From Paracoccaceae bacterium (lineage in GTDB: Bacteria; Pseudomonadota; Alphaproteobacteria; Rhodobacterales; Rhodobacteraceae), in contig JALSHK010000305.1 in assembly GCA_026982275.1 (NCBI GenBank), positions 1 to 14,506 on the forward strand: DNA of 14,506 nt, in the 5' to 3' direction. Positions 6,421-13,988 of the stretch are shown here, in pieces. Position 1 is the first letter of the stretch, and the number at the start of each line of letters is the position of its first letter. The translations under genes were made by a program, and so were the position numbers. The notes under the pieces are model-generated. The model did no database searches. It was given only the letters and a program-made list of their open reading frames with translations, and was not told the origin of the DNA.

Positions 6421-7632
6421 TTAATCGGCCAGTGCGGCCGGATCGACATTATCATCCGAAAGATTGTCCGGCACAATGCGCAAAAACTTCATGCCCAATC
6501 CAGCAATCATCAGCGCCAGAGCGATGCCGCCAAGGCCAAGGAAAAATTCACCAAGGCTCGGGGTATATTCATTGATCACCCCGTCGCTAAAGCTGCTGCT
6601 CACCTCGAACCCCGGGAAAATATCCAAGGGGAAAGCCTGGCCGCCAACGATGATGACATAAAGCTGGGCAAAGCCGCCGATCACCACCAGCAGCGCCGCG
6701 AGCAGCACATAGCCCTTTTTGGTGTCGATCCTGGGATGAAACAGCAGGATCATCGGCAAAATGCTCCCGATCAGGATCTGCCCGCCCCAGAACAGCCAAG
6801 TATAAATGCCGCCATTCAGCAGAATCCAGCTTTCATATGCGGTTTTCTTGGCGAGATAGATATTGCTGAGATGATGCACAATCACAAAATACAGCACCGC
6901 CGCCACAAATACGCCGAGCAAGCGGGCTTGCCGCGTGCGCAGCTCGGGCGAATAGACCCGCCGCGTGAGCGAGGTTGTCAGGATCATCACCAACATAAAC
7001 ATCGCCATGCCAAAGGAAAACGACATGGCAATAAACATCGGTGCCATAATGGCGGAGTCGTAAGCCGTGCGCGCTACCAGCCAGCCAAAGATAGAGCCGG
7101 TGCCGGTAGTGAGCGCCAAGCGCCAGACAAAGGCCAGAAGGCTGGCGGCCTTGAGCGCGCGCGGATCAACGCCGCGCGCCATCAGGGTGTAAAGATACAC
7201 CGCCACCACACCCATAAAGCCGGAATAAAGCAGGATATTCCATGCAAAGATCGAGGTGAAATTATAGGTATACATCGCCATGATCAAGCGATCCGGCCGG
7301 CCAAGATCAAGCACAAGCACGGCCAAACCGCCCATCAGCAGCGAGATCGCCAGAAGATTGGCCAGCCGCGCCACCGGCTTATAGGCCATTTTGCCAAATA
7401 CCGAGCCGATAGAGGATACATTCAGCGCCCCCGAGGCCGCGATGATCAGGAAGATCGCAAATACATGCGGCACCCCCCAGACGATCTGGTTATTCAGTCC
7501 GGTAACGATAGAGCCGTATTTCTCGACATAATAAACCTCGATCCCCGCCGCCCCGACAAAAGCCGCGCAAAGCGCCATAAAGCCCCAGACCTTAGGGGTT
7601 GATCTTAGCTCGCGATATACAATCCGTTCCAT
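6421..7632 (-). CDS. dsrP: DsrP, NrfD-family quinone-interacting membrane subunit of DsrMKJOP
   Basis: A 403-residue integral membrane protein with about ten hydrophobic segments, of the NrfD/PsrC family. The family motif LDLGRPDR is at residues 108-115. In the DsrMKJOP complex DsrP is the quinone-reactive anchor that exchanges electrons with the periplasmic iron-sulfur protein DsrO. It has no heme-binding motif, as expected. The start ATG has AGGGGG about seven bases upstream, overlapping the dsrO stop, and follows dsrO by nine bases. The C-terminal tail (about the last 20 residues, LRIVPDNLSDDNVDPAALAD) is hydrophilic. The call rests on family motif plus the dsrJ-dsrO-dsrP order. Confidence 0.94.
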   Translation of the reverse strand: MERIVYRELRSTPKVWGFMALCAAFVGAAGIEVYYVEKYGSIVTGLNNQIVWGVPHVFAIFLIIAASGALNVSSIGSVFGKMAYKPVARLANLLAISLLMGGLAVLVLDLGRPDRLIMAMYTYNFTSIFAWNILLYSGFMGVVAVYLYTLMARGVDPRALKAASLLAFVWRLALTTGTGSIFGWLVARTAYDSAIMAPMFIAMSFSFGMAMFMLVMILTTSLTRRVYSPELRTRQARLLGVFVAAVLYFVIVHHLSNIYLAKKTAYESWILLNGGIYTWLFWGGQILIGSILPMILLFHPRIDTKKGYVLLAALLVVIGGFAQLYVIIVGGQAFPLDIFPGFEVSSSFSDGVINEYTPSLGEFFLGLGGIALALMIAGLGMKFLRIVPDNLSDDNVDPAALAD

Positions 7633-7641
7633 GATGTCCCC

Positions 7642-8403
7642 CTATATATTCTGGTATCGAACGCCGAGATTCAGGCCCAGATCGGCGCGAAGCTCAACAC
7701 TTGCATATGTGGATACCGCCTTGGCAATATCACTTTCAGGATCATTCAGATCGCCAAACATCATCGCGTTGTTGCCGGTCGCGGTGCAGGCTTCCACACA
7801 GGCGGTGGTGCCGTCACCACGGTCGATCTTGTGGACACATAGATTGCAGCTCTCCACAGTGCCTTTGCCACGCGGGGTGCTGGTGCGCTGACCCGTTACC
7901 GGCTCGGCCACGAAGGAGCGCGCCTTGAACGGGCAGGCCATCATGCAATAGCGACAGCCGATGCAAGTGTGGCGGTTGACAAGCACAATACCGTCTTCGC
8001 GCTTGAACGATGCGCCCGTGGGGCATACATCGACACAGGGTGGCTTCTCGCAATGCTGACACATAACCGGAAGCGAATTGGTGCGACCGGTTTCCTTTTC
8101 CCGCAGAGTCACTTTGCGGATCCATTGCGGGTCGGTATCCAGGCCGTTATTTTCCCAGCCCTGCTCGGTGGAGCAGGCAGAAACACAGGCCGAGCAATCC
8201 TCGGGGCATTTGGCGGCATCAATCAGCAGGCCCCAGCGCGCGTTGGGCTTCAACCCGTCATCGCCGGCAGCTTTGGCTGTGCCGCCAAAAGCCATCAGGG
8301 TAACGCCGGGGGCCAGGGTGACCGTTGCCAGCGCGGCACCCGATTTCAGAATGTCGCGCCGTGAAATCTCGGCACCATTCGGCTTTTCAGAAGGAATGAT
8401 CAC
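7642..8403 (-). CDS. dsrO: DsrO, periplasmic four-cluster ferredoxin subunit of DsrMKJOP (GTG start)
   Basis: A 253-residue iron-sulfur protein exported by the Tat route. The signal has SRRDILK (twin Arg15-Arg16), then a hydrophobic run ending near GGTAKA/AGDD (about residue 45). Sixteen cysteines form four [4Fe-4S] sites: Cys66/70/73/77, Cys115/118/123/127, Cys147/150/153/157 and Cys186/189/202/206. This matches DsrO and HybA/NrfC-type subunits. I chose the GTG at 8403, not an upstream ATG. It overlaps the dsrJ TGA as GTGA, has AAAGGA seven bases upstream, and places the twin-arginine at the expected distance from the N-terminus. A longer 287-codon reading from 8505 would overlap dsrJ by 106 bases and put 34 unlikely residues before the Tat signal. 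It passes electrons between DsrP and DsrJ. Confidence 0.95.
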   Translation of the reverse strand: MIIPSEKPNGAEISRRDILKSGAALATVTLAPGVTLMAFGGTAKAAGDDGLKPNARWGLLIDAAKCPEDCSACVSACSTEQGWENNGLDTDPQWIRKVTLREKETGRTNSLPVMCQHCEKPPCVDVCPTGASFKREDGIVLVNRHTCIGCRYCMMACPFKARSFVAEPVTGQRTSTPRGKGTVESCNLCVHKIDRGDGTTACVEACTATGNNAMMFGDLNDPESDIAKAVSTYASVELRADLGLNLGVRYQNI

Positions 8404-8843
8404 TGCGATATCCTTTCCAGATAGGCGCGAAGGCTGGCCGGTGTGCCGCCATAGCTGGGCAGAACCAGGGCAAAATCCGCCTCTTCCGGAGTCGAGGCAT
8501 GACAATCGAAACAGCTGATTTTAACGGCAACATATTCATGGCAGACCCGGCAGGAAAATTCGGGAGATTCCGCCGTAACCGGCAGCGGATCCGATGCAGG
8601 TCCTGTTACCGCATGGCAGGCAACACAGCTTTTGAGCGACGCGTCGATATCGCGTATGCCCTCGATCACTGTAAGATCCCGATCATGCGCCAGCAGGGCC
8701 GGATGGTTGATCCGCCAGAATTCATTGCCCTCCGGATGTGGCTCGCCCAGCGCTTTGGGGATGTCCGGAAACAACCCCTGAGCATAGCTTGGCGATACCA
8801 GAAGCGCTGCCATAACCAGCAGCGATGTCAGCAGCTTGTTCAT
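8400..8843 (-). CDS. dsrJ: DsrJ, periplasmic triheme cytochrome c of DsrMKJOP
   Basis: A 147-residue secreted cytochrome with a Sec signal (MNKLLTSLLVMAALLVSPSYA, cut after Ala21). It has three heme c motifs: CVACH (Cys73, Cys76, His77), CRVCH (98-102) and CFDCH (111-115). I chose the ATG at 8843: it has GGAGG six bases upstream, follows the dsrL stop by two bases and opens straight into the signal peptide. A reading from 8915 would overlap dsrL and bury the signal. Oddity: the six heme-motif cysteines are the only ones in the protein. A. vinosum DsrJ has a further cysteine (Cys46) as axial ligand of one heme. As I recall that sequence (GEKC...RRNH), the matching stretch here is GEPHPEGNEFWRINH, with His36 at the cysteine position. 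The gene itself is intact. Confidence 0.95.
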   Translation of the reverse strand: MNKLLTSLLVMAALLVSPSYAQGLFPDIPKALGEPHPEGNEFWRINHPALLAHDRDLTVIEGIRDIDASLKSCVACHAVTGPASDPLPVTAESPEFSCRVCHEYVAVKISCFDCHASTPEEADFALVLPSYGGTPASLRAYLERISQ

Positions 8844-8845
8844 GG

Positions 8846-10786
8846 TTACCCTCCAAGCCCCATCTGGATATATCCGGTCGGGCACACATCTGCGCAAATG
8901 TGACAGCCGATACATCTGGTGTAATCGGTTTCAACATAACGCCCGATGGTGCGCTCGTTTTTCTTGACCCGGGATACCGCATCTTGCGGGCAATAGATCA
9001 CGCAGTTATCGCATTCAAAGCACATGCCACAAGACATGCAGCGCTCGCCTTCTTTTTGTGCCTGCTCTTCGGAATAGGCAATAATGCGCTCTTCGAAATT
9101 GCCCAATACGTCATCGCCCTCGATATGCACCTCGTCACGGATCTCCCGGGCTACATAAGGGAAATGCCCTTTGTAAAGCTCGGTATGCTTGACGATTTGG
9201 CCGTCGGAGCGATCCTCGTAATTATGCACCGCATAATCTGCATTATCGGTGCCGCGCGTGCCGCCCGGATGGGGGAACGGTGCAGGGTCATGGCCGCGCT
9301 CGTGCAGCTCTTCCAGCAGGTTAAAGCTGGCAATGTCGATTTTCGGGCGTTTGGAAATATTGCCGTCATCCAGATAATCGGCGATCGTTTCAGCCGCAAC
9401 GCGACCATGGCCGATCGCCGTGGTCAGCAGGTGTGGCTTCAGAATGTCGCCGCCGGCAAAATGCTTGTCTTTGCCTTTTACCTTATAGCCACCCTCGATA
9501 TCGATAAAGCCCCGGCCATTATCCAGACCATCAATGCCCTCGAAATCACCGGCCTGACCGATGGCGGCGATGATGATATCCGCTTCAAGCACAAATTCCG
9601 TGCCCTCGATCGCCTCCGGCGCATTGCCCTTCATCACGCATTCGCACATGCGCAGGCCGGTGGCCTTGCCGTTTTCATCCTTGATAACCTCGAGCGGCAT
9701 TACCGAGCCTTTAATGTCCACACCTTCGCGCTTGGCGTCTTCACGCTCATGCTCGGCGGCGGTCATTTGCTCGATCGGGAATAGCGAGGTCAGCGTGGCG
9801 TGCATGCCTTCGCGGGCCACAACGCCGGCCGCATCCTTGGCCGTGAAATCAATCACAGTGCCATCCGAGTGTTCGGTTTTTGCTACATTGGTAACATGGC
9901 CCAAACGCCGCGCCACCGAGGCCACGTCAATCGAGGTATCTCCGCCGCCAACGACCACAATGCGCTTGGCCGTGCCAACCACCCAGCCCTTGTTAAAGGC
10001 ATCGAGAAACTCAACACCATCGATGCAGTTTTCGGTGCCTTCCCAGCCCGGAATTGGCAGCGGGCGGCCTTTCTGGGCACCCAGCGCCCAGAAAATCGCG
10101 TCGTATTCTTCCTCAAGCGAGGCCACGGAAACATCAACCCCGACCTTGGTGTTGAGCTTTACCTGAACCCCCATATCGGTAATGCGGCCAATTTCGATAT
10201 CCAGCATGTCACGCGGCGTCCGGTAGCCCGGAATACCGTAGCGCATCATGCCGCCCAGCTTGCCGTTAGCTTCAAAAACCGTAACCGCATGGCCGTCCTG
10301 ACGCATGAAATACGCCGCCGCAAGCCCCGCAGGGCCACCACCGATAACGGCGATCTTGAAGCCGGTATCCGCACCGGCTTCGGCCAGCTTCACCCCGTTT
10401 TCATTGGCCCAATCGCCAACATATTGCTCTACCGCATTGATCCCCACATAATCATCGACCTCGTTGCGGTTACAGCCGCTTTCACAAGGCGCGGGGCAAA
10501 CGCGCCCCATTGACGCCGGAAACGGGTTGGCCTCGGTCATTTTGTGGAAGGCATATTCCTGCCACGCCTGACCCTCGACGGGGGATTTATCCATGCCGCG
10601 CGCGATGGCAAGCCAGCCGCGAATATCATGGCCTGACGGGCAAGAGCCGGAGCAAGGTGCGGTTTTATGCACATAGGTCGGGCATTTATATGACGTGTCT
10701 TGCTGGAAGATTTTTTCCTCCAGATCCCAATCCTTCGGGGTTTCGCCTTCTTCATAGCGCCGGAAAGTGTGCTTGTTGTCATTCAT
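8846..10786 (-). CDS. dsrL: DsrL, NAD(P)H:acceptor iron-sulfur flavoprotein
   Basis: A 646-residue cytoplasmic oxidoreductase related to the small subunit of glutamate synthase. The N-terminal part has the cysteine set at 35, 45, 49 and 97/101/105 for iron-sulfur binding. An FAD dinucleotide fold follows (IAVIGGGPAGLAAA, about 145-158), then an NAD(P) fold (RIVVVGGGDTSIDVAS, 275-290). Two C-terminal clusters follow, with Cys583/586/589/592/595/599 and Cys625/628/631/635. In sulfur oxidisers DsrL is the electron acceptor partner of DsrAB, reducing NAD+ as sulfide-level sulfur is oxidised. The length with intact C-terminal ferredoxin part fits the oxidative DsrL-1 type (A. vinosum about 650). 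The ATG at 10786 has GGAGG eight bases upstream. It lies between dsrK and dsrJ as in the classical order. Confidence 0.95.
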   Translation of the reverse strand: MNDNKHTFRRYEEGETPKDWDLEEKIFQQDTSYKCPTYVHKTAPCSGSCPSGHDIRGWLAIARGMDKSPVEGQAWQEYAFHKMTEANPFPASMGRVCPAPCESGCNRNEVDDYVGINAVEQYVGDWANENGVKLAEAGADTGFKIAVIGGGPAGLAAAYFMRQDGHAVTVFEANGKLGGMMRYGIPGYRTPRDMLDIEIGRITDMGVQVKLNTKVGVDVSVASLEEEYDAIFWALGAQKGRPLPIPGWEGTENCIDGVEFLDAFNKGWVVGTAKRIVVVGGGDTSIDVASVARRLGHVTNVAKTEHSDGTVIDFTAKDAAGVVAREGMHATLTSLFPIEQMTAAEHEREDAKREGVDIKGSVMPLEVIKDENGKATGLRMCECVMKGNAPEAIEGTEFVLEADIIIAAIGQAGDFEGIDGLDNGRGFIDIEGGYKVKGKDKHFAGGDILKPHLLTTAIGHGRVAAETIADYLDDGNISKRPKIDIASFNLLEELHERGHDPAPFPHPGGTRGTDNADYAVHNYEDRSDGQIVKHTELYKGHFPYVAREIRDEVHIEGDDVLGNFEERIIAYSEEQAQKEGERCMSCGMCFECDNCVIYCPQDAVSRVKKNERTIGRYVETDYTRCIGCHICADVCPTGYIQMGLGG

Positions 10787-10803
10787 GGGTTAATCCTCCA
10801 CTG

Positions 10804-10842
10804 CGCCTATTCGGCTTGTCCTGTTTTATTCGCCTATTCGGC
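10804..10842 (-). repeat. 12-bp direct repeat across the dsrK stop codon
   Basis: CGCCTATTCGGC occurs at 10804-10815 and 10831-10842, 27 bases apart. The second copy holds the dsrK TAG stop, so the dsrK-dsrL gap carries a duplicate of the gene's last codons and stop. It reads as a small tandem duplication partly diverged afterwards. No function is evident. Confidence 0.5.
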
Positions 10843-12357
10843 GTCATCTGCGTCTTGTCCGTCAAGAATGACGGCATTGGCTACCAACTGGTGAACAGAC
10901 ATGATGTTGTCCATCTCGTAGCCGTATTTGGGCATCACCTTGGAAAACTGGGTTTTGCAAATGGCGCAAATCGCCGCCATATGGGTAACACCGTGATCCT
11001 CGGAGACCTGCTTCATTGCGGTCATGCGAGGGCTGGCCCCCTTGATGCGCAGATCCATAAGATCATCGGTCAGCAATCCGCCCCCGCCGCCACAACAGAA
11101 GGTATTTTCACGGATCGTATCGCGCTCCATATCGTAATAATGGTTGCACACGGCCTTTAGCACCTTGCGCGGCAGGTCAAACTGACCGCCTTCTTTGCGC
11201 CCCATGGCCGAGCCACGCGCCACGTTGCAGCTATCGTGATAGGTCATGACAAATTCATCATTTTTCGACTTGTCGATCTTCAGGATACCGTCATCGATCG
11301 CATCGGAGGTGAACTCCATGATATGCTGCGGAATCGGATAGTTCTGGTCAAGGAAATCGAACGGCCCCGCCAGCGTATTGAGGAAGGAATAGCCCACCCG
11401 CCAGGCATGGCCGCATTCGCCAAACACAATCCGCTTCACGCCCAGATCCTTGGCCGCCTGCCGGATACGCCAGCTCACCTCCCGCATATTTTCATAAGAG
11501 CCGATAAACATGCCGAAATTGGCCGCCTCGGAGGCATAAGAGCTGATCGTCCAGCTCACCCCCGCAGCGTGAAATACCTTGGCATAACCCAGCAAACCAT
11601 CGATATGCGGCTCGGCGAAGAAATCCGCCGAAGGGGTAATCAGCAGAATATCCGCGCCCTTTACATCCAGCGGCAGCTTCACTGCTATGCCGGTTTCATC
11701 CTCCAGATCTTCCTCCAGATCCTCGAGTGTAGCCGCCAGCGCCTTGGGGTTCAGCCCCAGATTATTACCGGTTTTTTTCAGTTTGGCGATGATCTCGTTG
11801 CAATATTTCTGCCCGACGCCGACACTATCCAGTATTTCCCGCGCCGCCATGGAAATTTCGGCGGTATCAATGCCATAAGGGCAGGATACAGCGCAGCGGC
11901 GGCATTGCGAACACTGGTGGTAATAGGTATACCATTCATCCAGCACTTCTTTGGTCAGATCCCGCGCACCCACCAGCCACGGAAAATATTTCCCCGCAAA
12001 GGTATAATAGCGGCGATACACCGAGCGCAGCAGATCCTGACGCGCCACCGGCATATTTTTAGGATCGCCCGTGCCAAGGAAATAATGGCATTTATCGGTG
12101 CAGGCACCGCATTTCACACAGGTATCAAGATAGACCTGGAAAGCGCGGTTTTTCTTGGCCAGCTCGCCGATTTTCGCAATCGCGACCTCTTGCCAGTTAT
12201 CCAGCAGCTCGCCGGGAAAGCCCAGCGGCTCGTTATGCTCGGGCGCAGCGGCAAAAGTGTGGGTGTCCATCATCGCGCCGCATTCGATCTTGGGAATCTT
12301 TAGCGGGTCACCAACAAATTTCGGACCACCTTCGGCGTTCATATCCAGTGCAGCCAT
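10834..12357 (-). CDS. dsrK: DsrK, HdrD-like catalytic iron-sulfur subunit of DsrMKJOP
   Basis: A 507-residue cytoplasmic-facing protein related to heterodisulfide reductase HdrD. Two [4Fe-4S] ferredoxin motifs are at Cys80/83/86/90 (CVKCGACTDKC) and Cys149/152/155/159 (CSQCRRCAVSC). The CCG-type domain follows, with FGECGHAWR, TYHDSCNVARG, TFCCGGGGGLL and AICAICKTQF. These supply the ligands of the special catalytic cluster. DsrK is thought to act on the DsrC trisulfide or disulfide, with electrons passing to or from DsrM. The ATG at 12357 has GAGGAGG eight bases upstream, inside the end of dsrM, and lies three bases after the dsrM stop. The length is normal for DsrK. Confidence 0.96.
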   Translation of the reverse strand: MAALDMNAEGGPKFVGDPLKIPKIECGAMMDTHTFAAAPEHNEPLGFPGELLDNWQEVAIAKIGELAKKNRAFQVYLDTCVKCGACTDKCHYFLGTGDPKNMPVARQDLLRSVYRRYYTFAGKYFPWLVGARDLTKEVLDEWYTYYHQCSQCRRCAVSCPYGIDTAEISMAAREILDSVGVGQKYCNEIIAKLKKTGNNLGLNPKALAATLEDLEEDLEDETGIAVKLPLDVKGADILLITPSADFFAEPHIDGLLGYAKVFHAAGVSWTISSYASEAANFGMFIGSYENMREVSWRIRQAAKDLGVKRIVFGECGHAWRVGYSFLNTLAGPFDFLDQNYPIPQHIMEFTSDAIDDGILKIDKSKNDEFVMTYHDSCNVARGSAMGRKEGGQFDLPRKVLKAVCNHYYDMERDTIRENTFCCGGGGGLLTDDLMDLRIKGASPRMTAMKQVSEDHGVTHMAAICAICKTQFSKVMPKYGYEMDNIMSVHQLVANAVILDGQDADDAE

Positions 12358-12360
12358 GGT

Positions 12361-13116
12361 TCAACCCTCCTCTTTGCCCGGAATGCCCTCGGGCAGCGGT
12401 GGCAGGTTTCTGGCCCATTTCGAAACACGGCGCTTCTCACGGGCGTTATCGACCATGGTGCGGCTCGGCGAGAAAAAGACGCCCGGTGCATGCATCAATT
12501 TTGAAATCGGGAAAACAATCATCAGAATCACGACCATACCCAGATGCGACAGCAGGATCGGGTCCAGCGGCAGATCACCGATCCGGAACCGCAACAGGCC
12601 AAGCATATAGGATTTCACCATAATCACATCGGTGCGGGTTACATAGGTCATCAAGGTGCCGGAAGCGGCAATCCCCACCAGCAAGGCCAGCATCAGATGA
12701 TCGGACGGATTGGAAATATAGCGGATGCGCTCTTGAAAAATGCGCCGCGCCCATAGGCCCAGCAGGCCGATCAGCATGGCAAAGGCCATCAGCTTGCCAA
12801 TCGGGCTGATCAGCTCCACCCACCACCAGACCGGCTGGGTGAAATAGCGCAAATGCCGCAGAAGCACAATCAACATGCCCCAGTGAAACAGATAGCCGAA
12901 TATCCAGATCCATTTATTGGATTTGAACAGGCTTTCAAAGAAAAGGACCTCGCGAAGCATCCGCAAAACCACGCCACGCTTGGTGCGGGGCGCTGGCGAC
13001 ACAACAATATTGAGCGGCACCGGGGTTGTGGCGTATTTCCACACCTTCATCCCGACACCGACCACAAGCAGGATTGTGGCAAAATAGAACAGCACTGCAA
13101 ATACCGTGGAAATCAC
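12361..13116 (-). CDS. dsrM: DsrM, NarI-like diheme cytochrome b subunit of DsrMKJOP (GTG start)
   Basis: A 251-residue membrane protein of the nitrate reductase gamma (NarI) family with about five or six membrane segments. Candidate heme b ligands are His78 (YLFHWG), His88 (LLRHLRYF), His140 (SDHLML), His191 (LLSHLGM) and His209 (KLMHAPG). The final KLMHAPGVFFSPSRTMVDNAREK is family-like. DsrM pairs with DsrK as the quinone-side cytochrome. The length agrees with oxidative-type DsrM and is shorter than the about 330 residues of sulfate reducers. The start is GTG at 13116, with GGGAGG seven bases upstream and a hydrophobic stretch at once. It lies 79 bases after dsrC, a gap that contains a hairpin. 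Confidence 0.94.
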   Translation of the reverse strand: MISTVFAVLFYFATILLVVGVGMKVWKYATTPVPLNIVVSPAPRTKRGVVLRMLREVLFFESLFKSNKWIWIFGYLFHWGMLIVLLRHLRYFTQPVWWWVELISPIGKLMAFAMLIGLLGLWARRIFQERIRYISNPSDHLMLALLVGIAASGTLMTYVTRTDVIMVKSYMLGLLRFRIGDLPLDPILLSHLGMVVILMIVFPISKLMHAPGVFFSPSRTMVDNAREKRRVSKWARNLPPLPEGIPGKEEG

Positions 13117-13137
13117 GATAGTCCCTCCCTTTAATAT

Positions 13138-13167
13138 GCCCCCGGCCTTCTCTCCCCGGCCAAGGGC
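13138..13167 (-). other. 10-bp hairpin in the dsrC-dsrM gap
   Basis: On the transcript, GCCCUUGGCC (13167-13158) pairs with GGCCGGGGGC (13147-13138) as an unbroken 10-bp stem including two U-G pairs, with a 10-nt loop. It is not followed by a U-run, so it is not a classical terminator. A processing or stabilising element that lifts dsrC levels above the rest of the operon is inferred. Confidence 0.5.
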
Positions 13168-13195
13168 ACGATCGTATCTGAGTTAGCCGTGTGGG

Positions 13196-13528
13196 TTACA
13201 CACACCCGGTCGGCTTGGGCAGACCGGCAATTTTACAAGCCTGCTTGGCTGGGCCGTATGGAAACAGCTCATACATGTATTTGTTGTTGCCCACTTCCGG
13301 ACCCATGGATTTTTTGATCGATTTGATCAAAACCCGCACTGCCGGCGCAATCTGGTATTCCTCGTAGTAATCACGCAGGAAATTCACCACCGCCCAATGC
13401 TCTTCACCCATTTCGATTTCTTCAGCTTCTGCAATCACGTCGGCCAGTTCTTTTGACCATTCAGAGAGATTGGTGATGTAGCCCTCTTCGTCATGCTCAA
13501 CGCTCGTGCCGTTTACATCATATGCCAT
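13196..13528 (-). CDS. dsrC: DsrC, sulfur-carrier protein (physiological DsrAB substrate)
   Basis: A 110-residue true DsrC. The mobile C-terminal arm QACKIAGLPKPTGCV carries both conserved cysteines: CysA at 109 (next to last) and CysB at 98, spaced 11 apart. These form the trisulfide that DsrAB releases or uses. Regulatory or TusE-like DsrC proteins lack one of them. The body has the usual FLRDYYEEYQIAPAVR and NNKYMYELFPYGPAKQ segments. The ATG at 13528 has AAGGA eight bases upstream. DsrEFH upstream loads it with sulfur and DsrMK downstream acts on it. The gap of 142 bases before it and 79 after it are the widest among the genes of this operon that are visible. Confidence 0.97.
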   Translation of the reverse strand: MAYDVNGTSVEHDEEGYITNLSEWSKELADVIAEAEEIEMGEEHWAVVNFLRDYYEEYQIAPAVRVLIKSIKKSMGPEVGNNKYMYELFPYGPAKQACKIAGLPKPTGCV

Positions 13529-13670
13529 GTTTGTATTCCTTCATTTTGCCCGTTGGGGCGTTTAGCAGATTTGTGTCGGATGAATTATTTCAAGCCCAAG
13601 CAAGATTGCGGTGCAATCATAGCCTCAGGCTCAAAACAATAAATCAGACCATCAAACACAATTCCACATG
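13529..13670 (-). promoter_or_regulatory. dsrH-dsrC intergenic region, possible secondary dsrC promoter
   Basis: This is the longest gap in the operon, and AT-rich relative to the genes. It holds a perfect 6-bp inverted repeat, GATTGC (13604-13609) and GCAATC (13613-13618), with a 3-base loop. A TATGAT box reads on the minus strand just upstream of that repeat, but I find no convincing -35 partner. dsrC in A. vinosum has its own promoter, so the same is plausible here. There is no U-run, so termination is unlikely. Confidence 0.35.
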
Positions 13671-13979
13671 TTAAAGCCAGTTTTGAACGCGGTCACAGCT
13701 GGCGGCCATGTCCACAAATTCTTCATAATTCACCAAGGTGATCCCCTCGGCTATCCGCCCGGCATCAATGCCGCGCGCCGTTACGTCAGAGCCAAGCACA
13801 AAAAGCTTCACATTCGCCCCCATGCCCGCCACAACCTCAGACATCGCATTGCCCGACATCGCGCCATAAACGCCATCTTCCAGCAGCAAAACACTATCAC
13901 CCGCCTTGGCATGCCCAAGGCAGCTAATCAGGGTCTGGTTCTGAAACGGGGATTTGTTAACTGTGTGTAAAGTCGCCAT
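13671..13979 (-). CDS. dsrH: DsrH, TusB-like subunit of the DsrEFH sulfur-transfer complex
   Basis: A 102-residue protein of the DsrH/TusB family. The conserved cysteine is at 20, in FQNQTLISCLGHAKAGDSVLLLEDGVYGA. The rest (KLFVLGSDVTARGI, GITLVNYEEFVDMAASCDRVQNWL) is the family fold and terminal WL. DsrE, DsrF and DsrH form a cytoplasmic hexamer that moves sulfur to DsrC. The ATG at 13979 has AGGGGG about six bases upstream. It follows dsrF by nine bases. DsrEFH occurs in sulfur oxidisers rather than sulfate reducers, so it supports the oxidative direction of the pathway. Confidence 0.95.
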   Translation of the reverse strand: MATLHTVNKSPFQNQTLISCLGHAKAGDSVLLLEDGVYGAMSGNAMSEVVAGMGANVKLFVLGSDVTARGIDAGRIAEGITLVNYEEFVDMAASCDRVQNWL

Positions 13980-13988
13980 AATTTCCCC

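Noticed and set aside
6043..7602. 519-codon plus-strand open frame opposite dsrP and the TrpD2-like gene
   Set aside because: It is antisense to two well-recognised genes. The product is rich in His, Gln and Arg, with no family resemblance or sensible start site, as expected of a codon-bias shadow.
8844..8915. Upstream extension of dsrJ to an ATG at 8915
   Set aside because: It would overlap the dsrL C-terminal cluster codons and place 24 charged residues ahead of an obvious signal peptide; the ATG at 8843 has a strong ribosome site.
8825..9784. 319-codon plus-strand open frame opposite dsrL
   Set aside because: Antisense shadow of dsrL; low-plausibility composition and no independent signals.
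11236..12303. 355-codon plus-strand open frame opposite dsrK
   Set aside because: Antisense shadow of a gene with clear iron-sulfur motifs; no recognisable product.
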